Shown: positions 21,350 to 32,200 of the stretch, piece after piece
How the letters are laid out: each line of letters begins with the position of its first letter
How positions within the stretch are numbered: the stretch's first letter is position 1
DNA from: Dichomitus squalens LYAD-421 SS1
Taxonomy: Eukaryota; Basidiomycota; Agaricomycetes; Polyporales; Polyporaceae
DNA length: 64,000 bases
Direction of reading: 5' to 3'
Assembly: GCF_000275845.1 (NCBI RefSeq)
Contig: NW_006766886.1
Location: 1,340,945-1,404,944, forward strand
Notes under the pieces: model-generated
What the model saw: the letters and a program-made list of their open reading frames with translations, nothing else
The model's database searches: none
What the model was told of the DNA's origin: nothing
Made by a program: the position numbers and the translations under genes

Positions 21350-24300
21350 CTAGCCGTCACTCACGACGTTCCCGTTTGGGGCGTGAAGCAACCTTGGTGT
21401 AGGCAGGTTGAAGCTCCCTAACCCTTCGATCCAATCTTCTAATGCGCGCTCACGTTTCAGGACGGCTTCGACCTCCGCTAATTGTTCCACTGTAGGACGA
21501 TGAAGCACGACGGCAAATATGCAGTCCGAATGATCTCGGAACTGGAATAAATGAAGAGTGTTGTCGCCAGGATGTACTCCGTGCCCCCCGAGATCAACAG
21601 GTCGATGTAATGTGTTCTGGAAGTATGAACATCGGCAAGACAATTACGACAGGAAGTCAAGAGGACCTACAAATCCAAAGGGCGGTGCCACGTTGATACT
21701 ACGGGGCGGACCGCGTTCTCCGGAGACGTCAAGGACAACATATATAGAGCCATCCTGTGGCCAAGATCTCGGGCATCCGAAACCGACAACATCGATGTCT
21801 TCTTGATCAGTGTACGGATCGCCATTGAATGCTTTGGCACATTGCTCGAGAGGGTATGACACAAGTGATACACACATGCTTGCTGAGAGGTCGCTAACAA
21901 AGCACAGCCTTCAATACTGGGTCGACACTCCATAACTACGACACGTACCTCGTTGAATTCTCCCGATCGTTCCACCGCGCGATGTGCAGCATCTCCTCGT
22001 CAGTGAGAGTAAAATTGAGCTCGACTGGTTCCCGCGGGGAAGTGTGTGAAGGATGGCCGCGCTCAAGGCTGAGCAATCGCACCAGTCTCGACGCGAAGGG
22101 AGATGCTTGAGGATCCATCCGGTCCTCCTGTGGTTCGATAGCACTGGTTGATGGGAGGCTAGCATGGACAGGACTTCGTGCAGGAGGTTCAATAGCTATA
22201 ACGACAAATTCAGTACTAAGCTCATTTTGGTGGATACCACAAAGGCAATGAACCAACCCTTTGTGCCATTCATGTAAGTCGCGTCGCCATTGGAGTGTCC
22301 GGGTTCTTCTACACTTGGGGCAGGATGGACAGCGCTGCTATGACCGGCAGGTGTCGAGCTCCCGTCCATAGGTTCCGCCGGTGAATCCACTTGCATCGTG
22401 ACATCATCCCCAAGAAGTATCTCTCCAGATTGTGCCGTCTCTCCCATGGACACATCTTCCGCTGCTGCAGCTCCTTTCTCTCCTTCTGGCGTATCGGGTG
22501 CTGCGGGATCTTGACCGACACTAAGTCGTGGCAGCTCGAGAGCTGCATCTACCTCCATTGCATCAGGAGAAGCGGCAAAGGCTACAGTCTCCTCAAGGAC
22601 GATGTCCGAAGGGAGATCCACAGGAGCGGACGTATGTACTCGGGCTGCTTCCTGCGGTGAAGCAGCACGTTCCGAGCCCTGTGCGGCTGCAGAAGAAGGC
22701 TCAGTAGTCTGCCTGGCATCGCTGATGGGCCCGAAACTCGGCTCTTCTTGAGGCAGTTCTGGAGGTGGAGTCCATGACCTCGATTTGGATTCGGACTCGA
22801 GCTGTCCTTCCTCCTTGTTGCTCTTCTTCCCTCTCGAAGGGCGTACAACGGGCAGGTCCTGCAGAGCACCTTCGGTGTCCAGCTTCTCCTTGAGCTGTTC
22901 CTCAGTGAGAGGGTGCAGAGGGAGAACCCTCAAGCCTGGCGGGCCCTTCCGTTTCTTCCTCTTCTCCTTCTTGGTTGCTAGAGGGGAAGGCAGGGCCCCG
23001 CTGGATGGGGGAGGATCATTCGCAGGCGTGGGTGGGTTTGGCCGCACATCCGTCTCCTCCTTATCGGCAGCGACAACAGGCGGTAGGACTGAAGGCGTTG
23101 GACGTCGTGTGAGGGATGGTGGCAGTAATGTAGGACTTTGGGGACGGGAACGTGGCCTGGACTCGACTCGAGCTTCTTGTAAGTCAACGTCGTCGTCTGG
23201 CGCCTTCCGCTTCAGATGCGGCTTCACCACAAAACGCAGTGGTACAGAAGGTGATCTGGATTTGGGTGACACGACGTCTTGCAGAGGTACAGATGGCGAC
23301 CGTGAAGTCTGAGTATCTAGCGTGGCGGTCGAGGGATCGAGGACAGGGACAGCATCAGTTTGTATTGACTGCGGTACCTCCATCGGAGGACTAGCTAATC
23401 TCCCCGACATCGGCTCCGTGAGCTGCGCGACAAGTGCGCTGGATGTACCGATGGATGACGTCACTGCCTCCGATGTCGCCCGTGGGGTCGGTGGAAGCGA
23501 ATCCTGAGCTTGGGTAGAATGTTTGTCTTTGTACCAGTTGAGATCTGCTTCGATGAAGTCATCGAAAGCGAGTTTCTTCTTCTTCACCTTAGGACGCGTG
23601 CTATGAGATGTCGCAGTCGCAGTGGTTGGAGATGAAGCCACTGGAGGCACAGGAGCCGCGGGAGCTGCCACCTGGTTCGTCTGAGGCATAGTTGGCGTTG
23701 CAGTTCTGGGGGAGGATGATGTCGAAGTGATATCTGAGCTGCCAGAGATTTTAGCGATAAAGGGACTTGGACCGCTGCTTAATAGCTGCAGCGGGTTACT
23801 TGTTGTTGGAGGGGTTCCAAAGTTCGTGGTGTGTGCGGGTGGAAGATGTACCGAAGTCTCCTGGGTTGTCAGACCTTGAGTCAACGACAGGGCAGTAGGA
23901 CCTTCAGAAGTGACGGGGCTGTGTGCGGGGGGCGAGGGCGGAGTTGTTCGAGTCGTAACGGCAGACCTGCAGCACTATTATGAGTTCAATCCGTGACGTA
24001 ACATGGAAGACGCATGGTGGACGAAATCGCATCGCCGCGTGGCCCGATTTCTGTAGTTCGGATACTCACGGTGTCGTCGAGCCACGGTGGAAGGGCAGTG
24101 GCTGCGATAAGAACTCAGCAACATCGTCACATATTGTCTGGAAAATGTCGCGCAGACGCACTTCGATGACGACCAGCGTAGTTATTGTGCGCGTGAGTGG
24201 GTGGATGAGCGAAAGAAACTCGTGGGATTACTCACTTTGAAGGTGAGGTTCCGGAAAGAGCGGGTAGAAGGGCGCCACGGTCCGAACAAGTCTCACGAAC

Positions 24301-24711
24301 GGTTCTGCGTAAGGGCGCACACCGTCATTCACCCTGCTGACGTGGAAAGGCAGCTCTGAGTCTTCGCTGTGGCGGCGTACGGTATCATGAGCAGTCTGTA
24401 AAAAGTCGGGTAGTCAGATATACTCGCCAGAATGCAATAGTGGTGTAGGACATACCTCCAGCAACTCAACGATCTGTAACGCGAATAGTACACTTGAGAA
24501 GCGAGATTTCCGTCGCGTAGCACAAGGAACTCACCGTGGGTCGCGCTCTCGAGTAATATGCTTTATCCACCTTCAGCCAATTGGCTAACTTGTCCGCTGT
24601 GGTTGCGAACTCTGCGACGGTACCAGTTTGGAAAGTCCTGAAGAACAGCGGGAAAAGTTGATCATTGATTCTCTCGGCCTTCTTCGTCCTAGGTTGATGT
24701 ATTGCGGCCAT
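21350..24711 (-). CDS. Unrecognised large nuclear-type protein, paralogue B of a convergent pair
   Basis: Eight minus-strand exons (24711-24535, 24473-24456, 24395-24236, 24160-24070, 23966-22258, 22195-21949, 21893-21671, 21616-21350) join in phase to 963 aa. The N-terminal about 140 residues look folded and helical (RINDQLFPLFFRTFQTG, PFYPLFPEPHLQ). A Ser/Pro-rich disordered centre carries basic nuclear-localisation-like clusters (RPKVKKKKLAFDDF, KKEKRKKRKGPP). The C-terminal domain has IARWNDREN, GCPRSWPQDGSIYVVLDV and PGDNTLHLFQF and matches that of the plus-strand gene ending at 20691. Exon 2 is an 18-base microexon (IVELLE). Exon 4 uses an AAG acceptor and is the weakest junction. The gene is divergent from Lon across 344 bases. 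No known domain could be named. Confidence 0.75.
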
Positions 24712-25055
24712 GAACCGAGTTCACGAGAACAGTGAGGCGCGCATGAGCGTGCTGCATGCGGCGTTGGAGGTGGACGCCGGTGAACAGCACGCATACAGTG
24801 ACACAACGATGCCTCGCCGGCGGCGCCAACTCTCTGGCTTACCAAATCTGAAGGATAGTCTTATCAGATAAAAGACGCTTGGCTATCTAATCTACGGTGA
24901 CGCGTCACACAGGTCGGTCGTCTTACCCATCTTCGACAAGGATTTGCTCATCGCTCGTTGTCCTCCCCCCCTTTCCTCTCGTTCCCCACCAGTTCTCTGC
25001 CCGTCGACGACTCTAACCATTCTGGTAACCTCGGGCGGGTTAGCAGTCGTAGCGC
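24712..25055. promoter_or_regulatory. Bidirectional promoter region (paralogue B / Lon)
   Basis: Only 344 bases separate the start codons of two divergently transcribed genes, so both promoters must lie here. The Lon side has a pyrimidine-rich leader from about 24960 to 25020 (CCTCCCCCCCTTTCC). No TATA box is evident, consistent with a housekeeping-type divergent promoter. Confidence 0.5.
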
Positions 25056-28000
25056 ATGAATCTCTTCGGAGGCCTCAGAGCAGCAGCAAGTTCTTCTGCG
25101 CGGTCATGTAGTCGGCGTGTTTGCGACCCGGGTCCGTCCAGACTCGCAGGAGTTGCGGTGGGGCCCTCGCGGCTCGCGCTTTATGGCACAGGAAGGACTT
25201 CAGCTACACGCAGATCGTTCTACACATCAACGGTCGCGGACTACACGCCGACAGCTGCAATACGGTTTCCGCGTTGGGTTAACTCGCGGCTCGGCGCACG
25301 CGACCAGAAAGAGGATAATGCGGAGTCGCAGGCAGACCCTTCCCAGTCTGCTGTCCGGCTGGATAGTCCAGAGGACGGTCAGTCTACCCCTCCAGCAGCT
25401 GCCCCGCCGTCAACGCCCCCATCAACACCCCCGTCGTCGTCTTCGTCTTCATCCGGTGATGGTTCGGACGGCTCGAGGTCTAATGCGCCTCCACCACCTC
25501 TGGCGGACAACCCACCCCAGCAGACGACGTCCATATCGAAACAGTCGGTACCGGAAAACTATCCTCAGGTTCTTGCTCTGCCCATCGCTCGTCGCCCTCT
25601 CTTCCCCGGCTTCTACAAGGCTGTCGTCATCCGGAATCCTGCTGTCGTTTCGGCAATCAAGGAGATGATGCGTCGCGGTCAGCCCTACCTCGGCGCATTC
25701 CTACTCAAGGATGAGAACTCGGACAGCGACATCATCACGGACGTCAACTCGGTACACCCTGTCGGAGTCTTTGCTCAGATCACCAGCGTATTCACTGCGC
25801 AGGGAAGCAAGGACGATGACAAGGAGGAGGGTCTCACCGCAGTTCTCTACCCTCACCGCCGTATTCGCATCACGGAACTCGTGAAGAACGGATCTGTTGC
25901 GAAGGTCGAGCTGGCTGAGGCCCAGGACGCAGAAGCTGCTTCGGCCGAGGGTGAGACTCAGCTCCCTACACCACCTCCGGAACGAGAGGGTCCTTCCATG
26001 ACCATGCACACCTCCTTCCTTGAAAAATACGCTGTTTCCGTAGTCGACGTGGAGAACCTCACGACGCAGCCGTACAACAAGGACGACCAGTACATTCGCG
26101 CGTTCATGTCCGAGATCGTCTCCGTATTCAAGGACATCGCACAGCTCAACCCCCTATTCCGAGACCAGATCGCCAATTTCTCGATCAACCAGGTCGCATC
26201 GAACGTCTTTGATGAGCCGGACAAACTTGCCGACTTCGCTGCTGCCGTCTCCACGGGTGAGCCGAACGAGCTCCAGGACGTGCTCGAGAGCCTTGTCGTC
26301 GACGATCGCCTGCGTAAGGCTCTCCTCGTCCTGAAGAAGGAGCTCATCAACGCTCAGTTGCAGAGCAAGCTTGCGCGCGACGTCGACAGCAAGATTGCCA
26401 AGCGTCAGCGCGAGTACTACCTCATGGAGCAGCTGAAGGGTATCAAGAAGGAGCTCGGCATGGAGTCGGATGGCAAAGACAAGCTGATTGAGAAGTTCAA
26501 GGAGCGCGCTGCACAGCTGAAGATGCCGGACGCTGTGCGCAAGGTATTCGATGAGGAGCTGAATAAGCTTATGCACCTTGAGCCTGCCGCGTCTGAAGCT
26601 AACGTAACGCGCAATTATCTGGAATGGCTTACCCAGGCACGCAATCATACCTCGTTCTCCAATGTTTGTCGCTCACGTCGTGTTCTACAGATCCCCTGGG
26701 GTCAACATTCGCGCGAGAACTACTCGATCGCCAATGCGCAGAAGGTCCTTGAAGAGGATCACTATGGTCTCAAGGACGTGAAGGATCGTATCCTGGAGTT
26801 CCTTGCTGTCGGCAAGCTCCGCGGTACGGTTGAGGGCAAGATCATTTGTCTCGTCGGTCCTCCCGGTGTCGGAAAGACGTCCATTGGGAAGTCGATCGCT
26901 CGCGCTCTCAACAGGCAATTTTTCCGTTTCTCAGTTGGTGGCCTGACGGATGTTGCGGAGATCAAGGGTCACAGGCGTACCTACGTCGGGTAGGTATCAG
27001 CGCTTTGATCGGGTCTGACACTGACTGACGGGTTTGATACTCAGAGCTCTGCCTGGGAAGATCATTCAGGCATTGAAGCGCGTCGGTACCGAGAACCCTC
27101 TCGTACTCATTGACGAAGTTGACAAGATCGGTCGCGGACATAACGGTGACCCCGCGAGTGCCCTGCTCGAGATGCTCGACCCCGAGCAGAACACAGGGTT
27201 CCTTGATCACTAGTACGTCGCTCTCGATATCACGTAACACTGGTGTCTTACCATTCACGTTTTCAGCATGGATGTCCCCGTTGACCTCTCTCGTGTCCTC
27301 TTCGTCTGTACTGCCAACATGCTCGACACGATCCCTGCGCCTTTGCTGGATCGCATGGAGGTTCTCGAAGTCAGTGGATATGTCTCAGAAGAGAAGGCCC
27401 AGATTGCGGCGCGCTACCTGGCTCCTCAAGCCAAGGAGGCATCCGGTCTGAAGGACGCGGATGTGACGCTAGACCCGGCTGCCGTTGACGTGCTCATCAA
27501 GTATTACTGCCGTGAGAGTGGTGTACGTAACTTAAAGAAGCACATTGACAAGGTACGTCTTGGGCTAGACGTATCATCATGCACCTCCTAAATGGTCTCC
27601 ACTACCAGATCTACCGCAAGGCTGCGCTAAAGATCGTGCAGGATCTTGGCGAGGATGTGTTCCCTGAGCCCGAGCCCGCCCTCGCTGCCGAAGCAACTGC
27701 TACTTCTACTGACGCTGCTAAGCCCGATTCCGAGTCTAACGAGTCGACAACGACGGTCGAGAAGCAAGACGCCCCGGTCAGCAACCCGGCAGCACCGGAG
27801 ACGTCGACACCCAACACGTCCGCCAACAAGAATGACACCGAGCGGGTAGTTACTACGATCGAGCGACAGCCGATGAAAGTGCCTGACACCGTGCATGTCA
27901 ACATCAGGCCTGAGAACTTAAAGGACTACGTCGGCCCTCCGGTGTATCAGAAGGATCGTTTGTATGTCCAGGCACCGCCTGCTGGTGTCAGTACCGGTCT

Positions 28001-28687
28001 TGGATACTTGGGCAACGGCTCTGGGGCTGTCATGCCTATTGAGGCTCTGGTGAGCGATCGCTCGTGCCGTTATCGGAGACATCACCCCTGACGAGTGTTC
28101 GACAGACAATGCCCGGCAAGGGTGGTTTGCAGTTGACGGGCAAGCTTGGCGAGGTCATCAGGGAAAGTGCGAATATCGCGCTCTCCTGGGTCAAGAGCCA
28201 CGCTTATGAACTTGGTATCACCAAGTCGCCGGATGAGCTTTTCCTCAACGATCGGGACATCCACCTTCACATGCCCGAAGGTAGCATTGGGAAGGAGGGC
28301 CCAAGTGCGGGTACCGCGATCCTCACGGCCTTTGTCTCGCTGTTCACGAAGACGAAAGTCAACCCAGATATCGGTACGTTGACAACATTGATGCATAAAG
28401 ACCGATCCTGATGAGGCCGACATCTAGCTATGACGGGTGAGATCTCACTCGTGGGTATGGTGCTGCCTGTTGGCGGCCTCAAGGAGAAGATCCTAGCGGC
28501 CCACCGTGCAGGCATCAAGACTATCCTTGCGCCGGCGGGCAATCGCCTTGACATCGAGGAGAATGTACCCGAGAGCGTGAAGACGGGCATCCGCTTCGTC
28601 TATGTCGAGAACGTGACGGAGGTCCTTCAGGAGGTCTTCCGCGGCGAACCCATCGTCGAACGCTGGAAGGACACCCTCTCGTCTTGA
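25056..28687 (+). CDS. PIM1: Mitochondrial Lon protease (Pim1)
   Basis: Exons 25056-26636, 26691-26989, 27045-27212, 27267-27552, 27609-28049, 28106-28373 and 28428-28687 join to 1100 aa, the normal fungal length. The N-terminus is rich in Arg, Ser and Ala with no acidic residue for its first two dozen positions, as expected for matrix import, and is followed by a Pro/Ser-rich linker. Then come the LON substrate-binding domain (from [16 protein letters not shown]), a coiled coil, the AAA+ module (Walker [10 protein letters not shown] near residue 583, [12 protein letters not shown]) and the proteolytic domain with the Ser-Lys dyad (GPSAG, Ser992; GGLKEK, Lys1035). Pim1 degrades misfolded and oxidised matrix proteins and supports mitochondrial DNA maintenance. 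Intron 1 (26637-26690) has a GC donor, inferred because removing it restores the conserved WLTQ-IPWG. The other five introns are GT-AG, 54-56 bases. Confidence 0.96.
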
Positions 28688-29176
28688 GGCTAGGTGTCGG
28701 GGCTTTGTATCGGGGCGTCGTACGAGCTATCGCAGCTTGCGATATGGTGCCACAGAGATGAACAACGTCGCCGGTCGAGGGTGGTGAACTGTTGGTACTC
28801 CCCCAATGAGCGATGCTATATGTTCTGTGGAGGATTCTCATTATTCATACGTACCACTACTATCACTAATCAGCATCACTGTCTCGTATTAGAGCAGATA
28901 AGGTCACGCACTACGCACGCCCGCCACCTGTATATTATCACACCGCACGCTTTCCAACTCCAGCTCACGTTGTATCCCTTGAGATATCCACCAATGTGCC
29001 CTCGCTGTTCGATAAGGGATGTTGGAACCCAGCCAGTGATGCCCAGTCATTTTGTTGGAGGTCCGATCCTTACAGATTGTATACTATATGTCAACTCTGC
29101 TATGACTTGCCTGTTGCGTAAGGCGGCTGCAACTCGATGTTCTTCTCTCGGCTCACGGAACAAAAACCTTATCCGC
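28688..29176. other. Intergenic downstream of Lon
   Basis: A 489-base spacer before the tRNA gene, AT-rich in places, with no coding signal. Confidence 0.4.
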
Positions 29177-29258
29177 TACCACCGACGGGGATCGAACCCG
29201 CAACCCCCACCTCGTGCCTTCTTAGGAAGGTGATGCGCTACCATTGCGCCACGATGGC
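29177..29258 (-). tRNA. tRNA-Arg (anticodon CCT) with a 10-base intron
   Basis: The minus strand folds as a complete cloverleaf: a 7-bp acceptor stem (GCCATCG with CGGTGGT, two G-U pairs), discriminator A, D arm GCGC-AATGGTA-GCGC, anticodon stem TCACC/GGTGG, a 5-base variable loop, and a T arm GCGGG-TTCGATC-CCCGT. The anticodon CCT lies at 29224-29226, preceded by TT and followed by A. The anticodon loop is 17 bases, which is explained by a 10-base intron (29213-29222) inserted one base 3' of the anticodon, the standard eukaryotic site. A-box-like (TGGCGCAATGG) and B-box (GGTTCGATCCC) promoter elements are present. It decodes AGG codons. Confidence 0.92.
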
Positions 29259-32200
29259 TCCAATGAAATCACCCCCTTAGCAATCTATATACACAAGCGG
29301 GGGAACCATCCGTAAAACCTCGATTTCCCTCTCATGAATATGCCTCACCACTAGTGCGATCTTGTAGCGATGCACTGCTAGTATCAAGATACCAATAGTT
29401 TCGTGATGTGGATTCTTCAAGTTCCAAGTTCCTGGAATGTTTGCATCGACGCTAACGCGTGTTCCACGTTGACCGTGCACAAAACCACCTGGAAAACCTT
29501 ATGAACCTGCAAAGACCGCAGAATTTATATAGACGGCCCGAAGGCACGCACGCACCTGCAACAGAACACGGGGATATACAGGTATACAGACGGGACCATG
29601 AGTATGACGCGCGTCTGGGCATACCCTCCGATAAACCGATGCTGGTACATACGCATAATTGTACTCACGTACCTGCATCAGTTGCAAAGGAGATGGACTC
29701 GACCAAGGGGTGAACTTTGAGAAGGTGAGGCACTGAGTTTGGGTATCAGGATCCAGAATGGTGGGGAAGCGCATGACCGATTACGTCCATGGCGAGGGTT
29801 CCCTGACCGCAGAATTTCGGGATGCAAAACGGCAAGCGGACAGTATGTTCAGCATGTTGCTTGAGCTTACGCAGCAGAGCAGGTCCGCACGCCTCGCAGA
29901 GTAATGCCGCTTCGCGGGGGGGGGACATCGTGATTGACATCCGATGAAAGCGGGACCCCTGCCGCTTATGTACTGAGGTTCCAGGAAGCTAGTCGCATGC
30001 AGAGGTCTGCTGACGAGGGTTGGTCTGCATTACATACAGGTATACGTTAACTTCTATCCAGCCCGATACGAGCGGAGAAGAACAGGTCCCATGGAACCGT
30101 GGTGGCACGCCTCGTGCTAACGGTTGTTCGGACATGGTGCATCGATCGGCAGTAGCAAGGAGCAGATGTGGGCGATGCGGAGAGAATGAGAAGAGCGCGT
30201 ATGAGACAGCGGTGATATCGAAGGGGGCATAGATCTGACTTCGTCTCTGCGGAAGCCACGTCGTTGGGCGAAGAACCACGCTGCTCCTGCGCAAGACAAT
30301 AGACGCAAAGCACCAGCACAGAGGCAACGTGTTGATCGACGTCTGTCCAGCGCCGGCGGGAGCGGTTCTCCGAATGCCAGACGCGGGACGGCGGAATCGT
30401 GAGATGAGAACCAGGCACGGTCAGGCACAGAAACCTCAGGCGTATGACGATATGGAGAAGTCGTGTGCCTTGCCAGTCGCGCCCGCTGCCGTACTGTTGC
30501 CGCAGAGGCATGGGACGGGCGAACCGAACACGGAGGTAGTTGCAGCGGAACGCACGCACGGTGACCGTCGGAGTGTCCAATGCCGATACCATATGCTACG
30601 TCAGATGTGCTAGCAATTGGAACGGCGTGGAGTGCGCAAGCCAAGGCATGGTATCTAATTCATGTCGCAATTTGGAAAATCCGGGCGAAATGACCGCGGA
30701 GGCTGTTGACGGGCAGCCGGCAGCGTTCCGGCTCAAAGAGTAGCTAAAGTTGGATAGGGACGGGGATGGCGAGAGGTCGCCGAAACCTTGAGCAATCGCA
30801 GACATGGAGAGGACGGTGTTGCCGATAGACCTGACCTGTCAATTACCGCGCGAGAGCCGCAGAAGACGCGGCCGACATTCCCACGGAACGCACCCTGCGT
30901 CAGCGCGGCGGCGGGAAGAGCGGACGAGGCATGGGATTCCTGATGTGCGCGGCAGCTTCGAAAGATAGGAGCGTCCTGCTGCTTCCCAGGAACGACCGCG
31001 GCGCATCCCGCGAAGCTGATGAGCCCCTATTACGGCGGTCCATTCCGGGGGTCGCCGAAGACAAGAACATGGACAGATAGACTAACGGACGGGAAGCCGC
31101 GAGAGTGCCTGCTGTCGGTGGACGAAAACCGACGGAGACGGACGGAGGGACAAGTGGGCCAGAGGACTCAATTCAGAAGCTAGCTGCCGGGATAATTGAG
31201 GAGACGATTTGCGTTCGGTGGATGATTGACTCGCTGACAGCAAGAATGGGAGGGAAGCTCCCGAGACACGATGGATGCACGCACGAAGCTCCTCAAGCAC
31301 GCGGCGTCTAACCACCAAAGGCCCAGATCGCACGCGCGCGGTGGATCCAAGTTCCAAGTAGTCGCAGCGATCGGAAGGCGTTCGAGCTTGGCTTGGTGGC
31401 GTCGGTCGTCTGGAAACGAACACATACTTGCTCGCACCCGAACGATGTCGCGAGACGAGAATGTAGAGCCAAGCAGCGATCGCTCCGCGGACTTGATAAC
31501 ACTTGCCGGCGGAACAACTGGCTCGAGTATTTCCCGAACGCGACCAGAACCGACCGCATTGCGCCAAGATGCTGGTAGCGACTCCGGGCAGCGAGGCACG
31601 ACGCCACGGACCACAACAGGCACGATGAATTAGTACGACATACGGGAGATCTGCACCGAATTCCCCCCATTAGCTCGCGGCGGGCAACGGTGTATGGGAG
31701 AGTACACAGTCCAGCGGCTCACATGCTCGCGCGACGGAGCCAATGGCTGGCACTGTCCTGCGGTGCAGGAACAGATCGCGCCGTGCTGGGATCACTGTTT
31801 GCGGGTTCCCGCCGGCTCCCTGACTACGGAAGGAGTTACATAGCCGAAACGGGCGAGGTCGACTGATGAACGGATGGCAGGTGCGCACGGAGTGTTGCCA
31901 ACGTTGAACCGTATGTCTGGCGGCCGCTGATAGTTGCGCGACGAACATTGCCTCTTCCGTCCTGCTCTGCGCCCGAGCCGCGACATAAGTTATTGCAGCC
32001 GTCTCGGGCTGGGGACCGGTCGACGTCGATCGTCGCGTAATTATGAGATCGCGCGGACCGCGGCCACACTTGGCCTTGTTCGCTTCGCGGTCTGCTGCTC
32101 CCCACACGCCAGCCTGCGGGGACTGGAGCGGGCTGTGCCGTGTCGCGATTTTGACTGTTTCTGCTGCTCGCGGGTTCGCGACAGACCGCAGGCTGACGCA

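Noticed and set aside
22785..23312. A 175-codon plus-strand frame
   Set aside because: It is antisense to the disordered Ser/Pro-rich exon 5 of paralogue B, and its Ser/Gly/Arg composition is explained by that.
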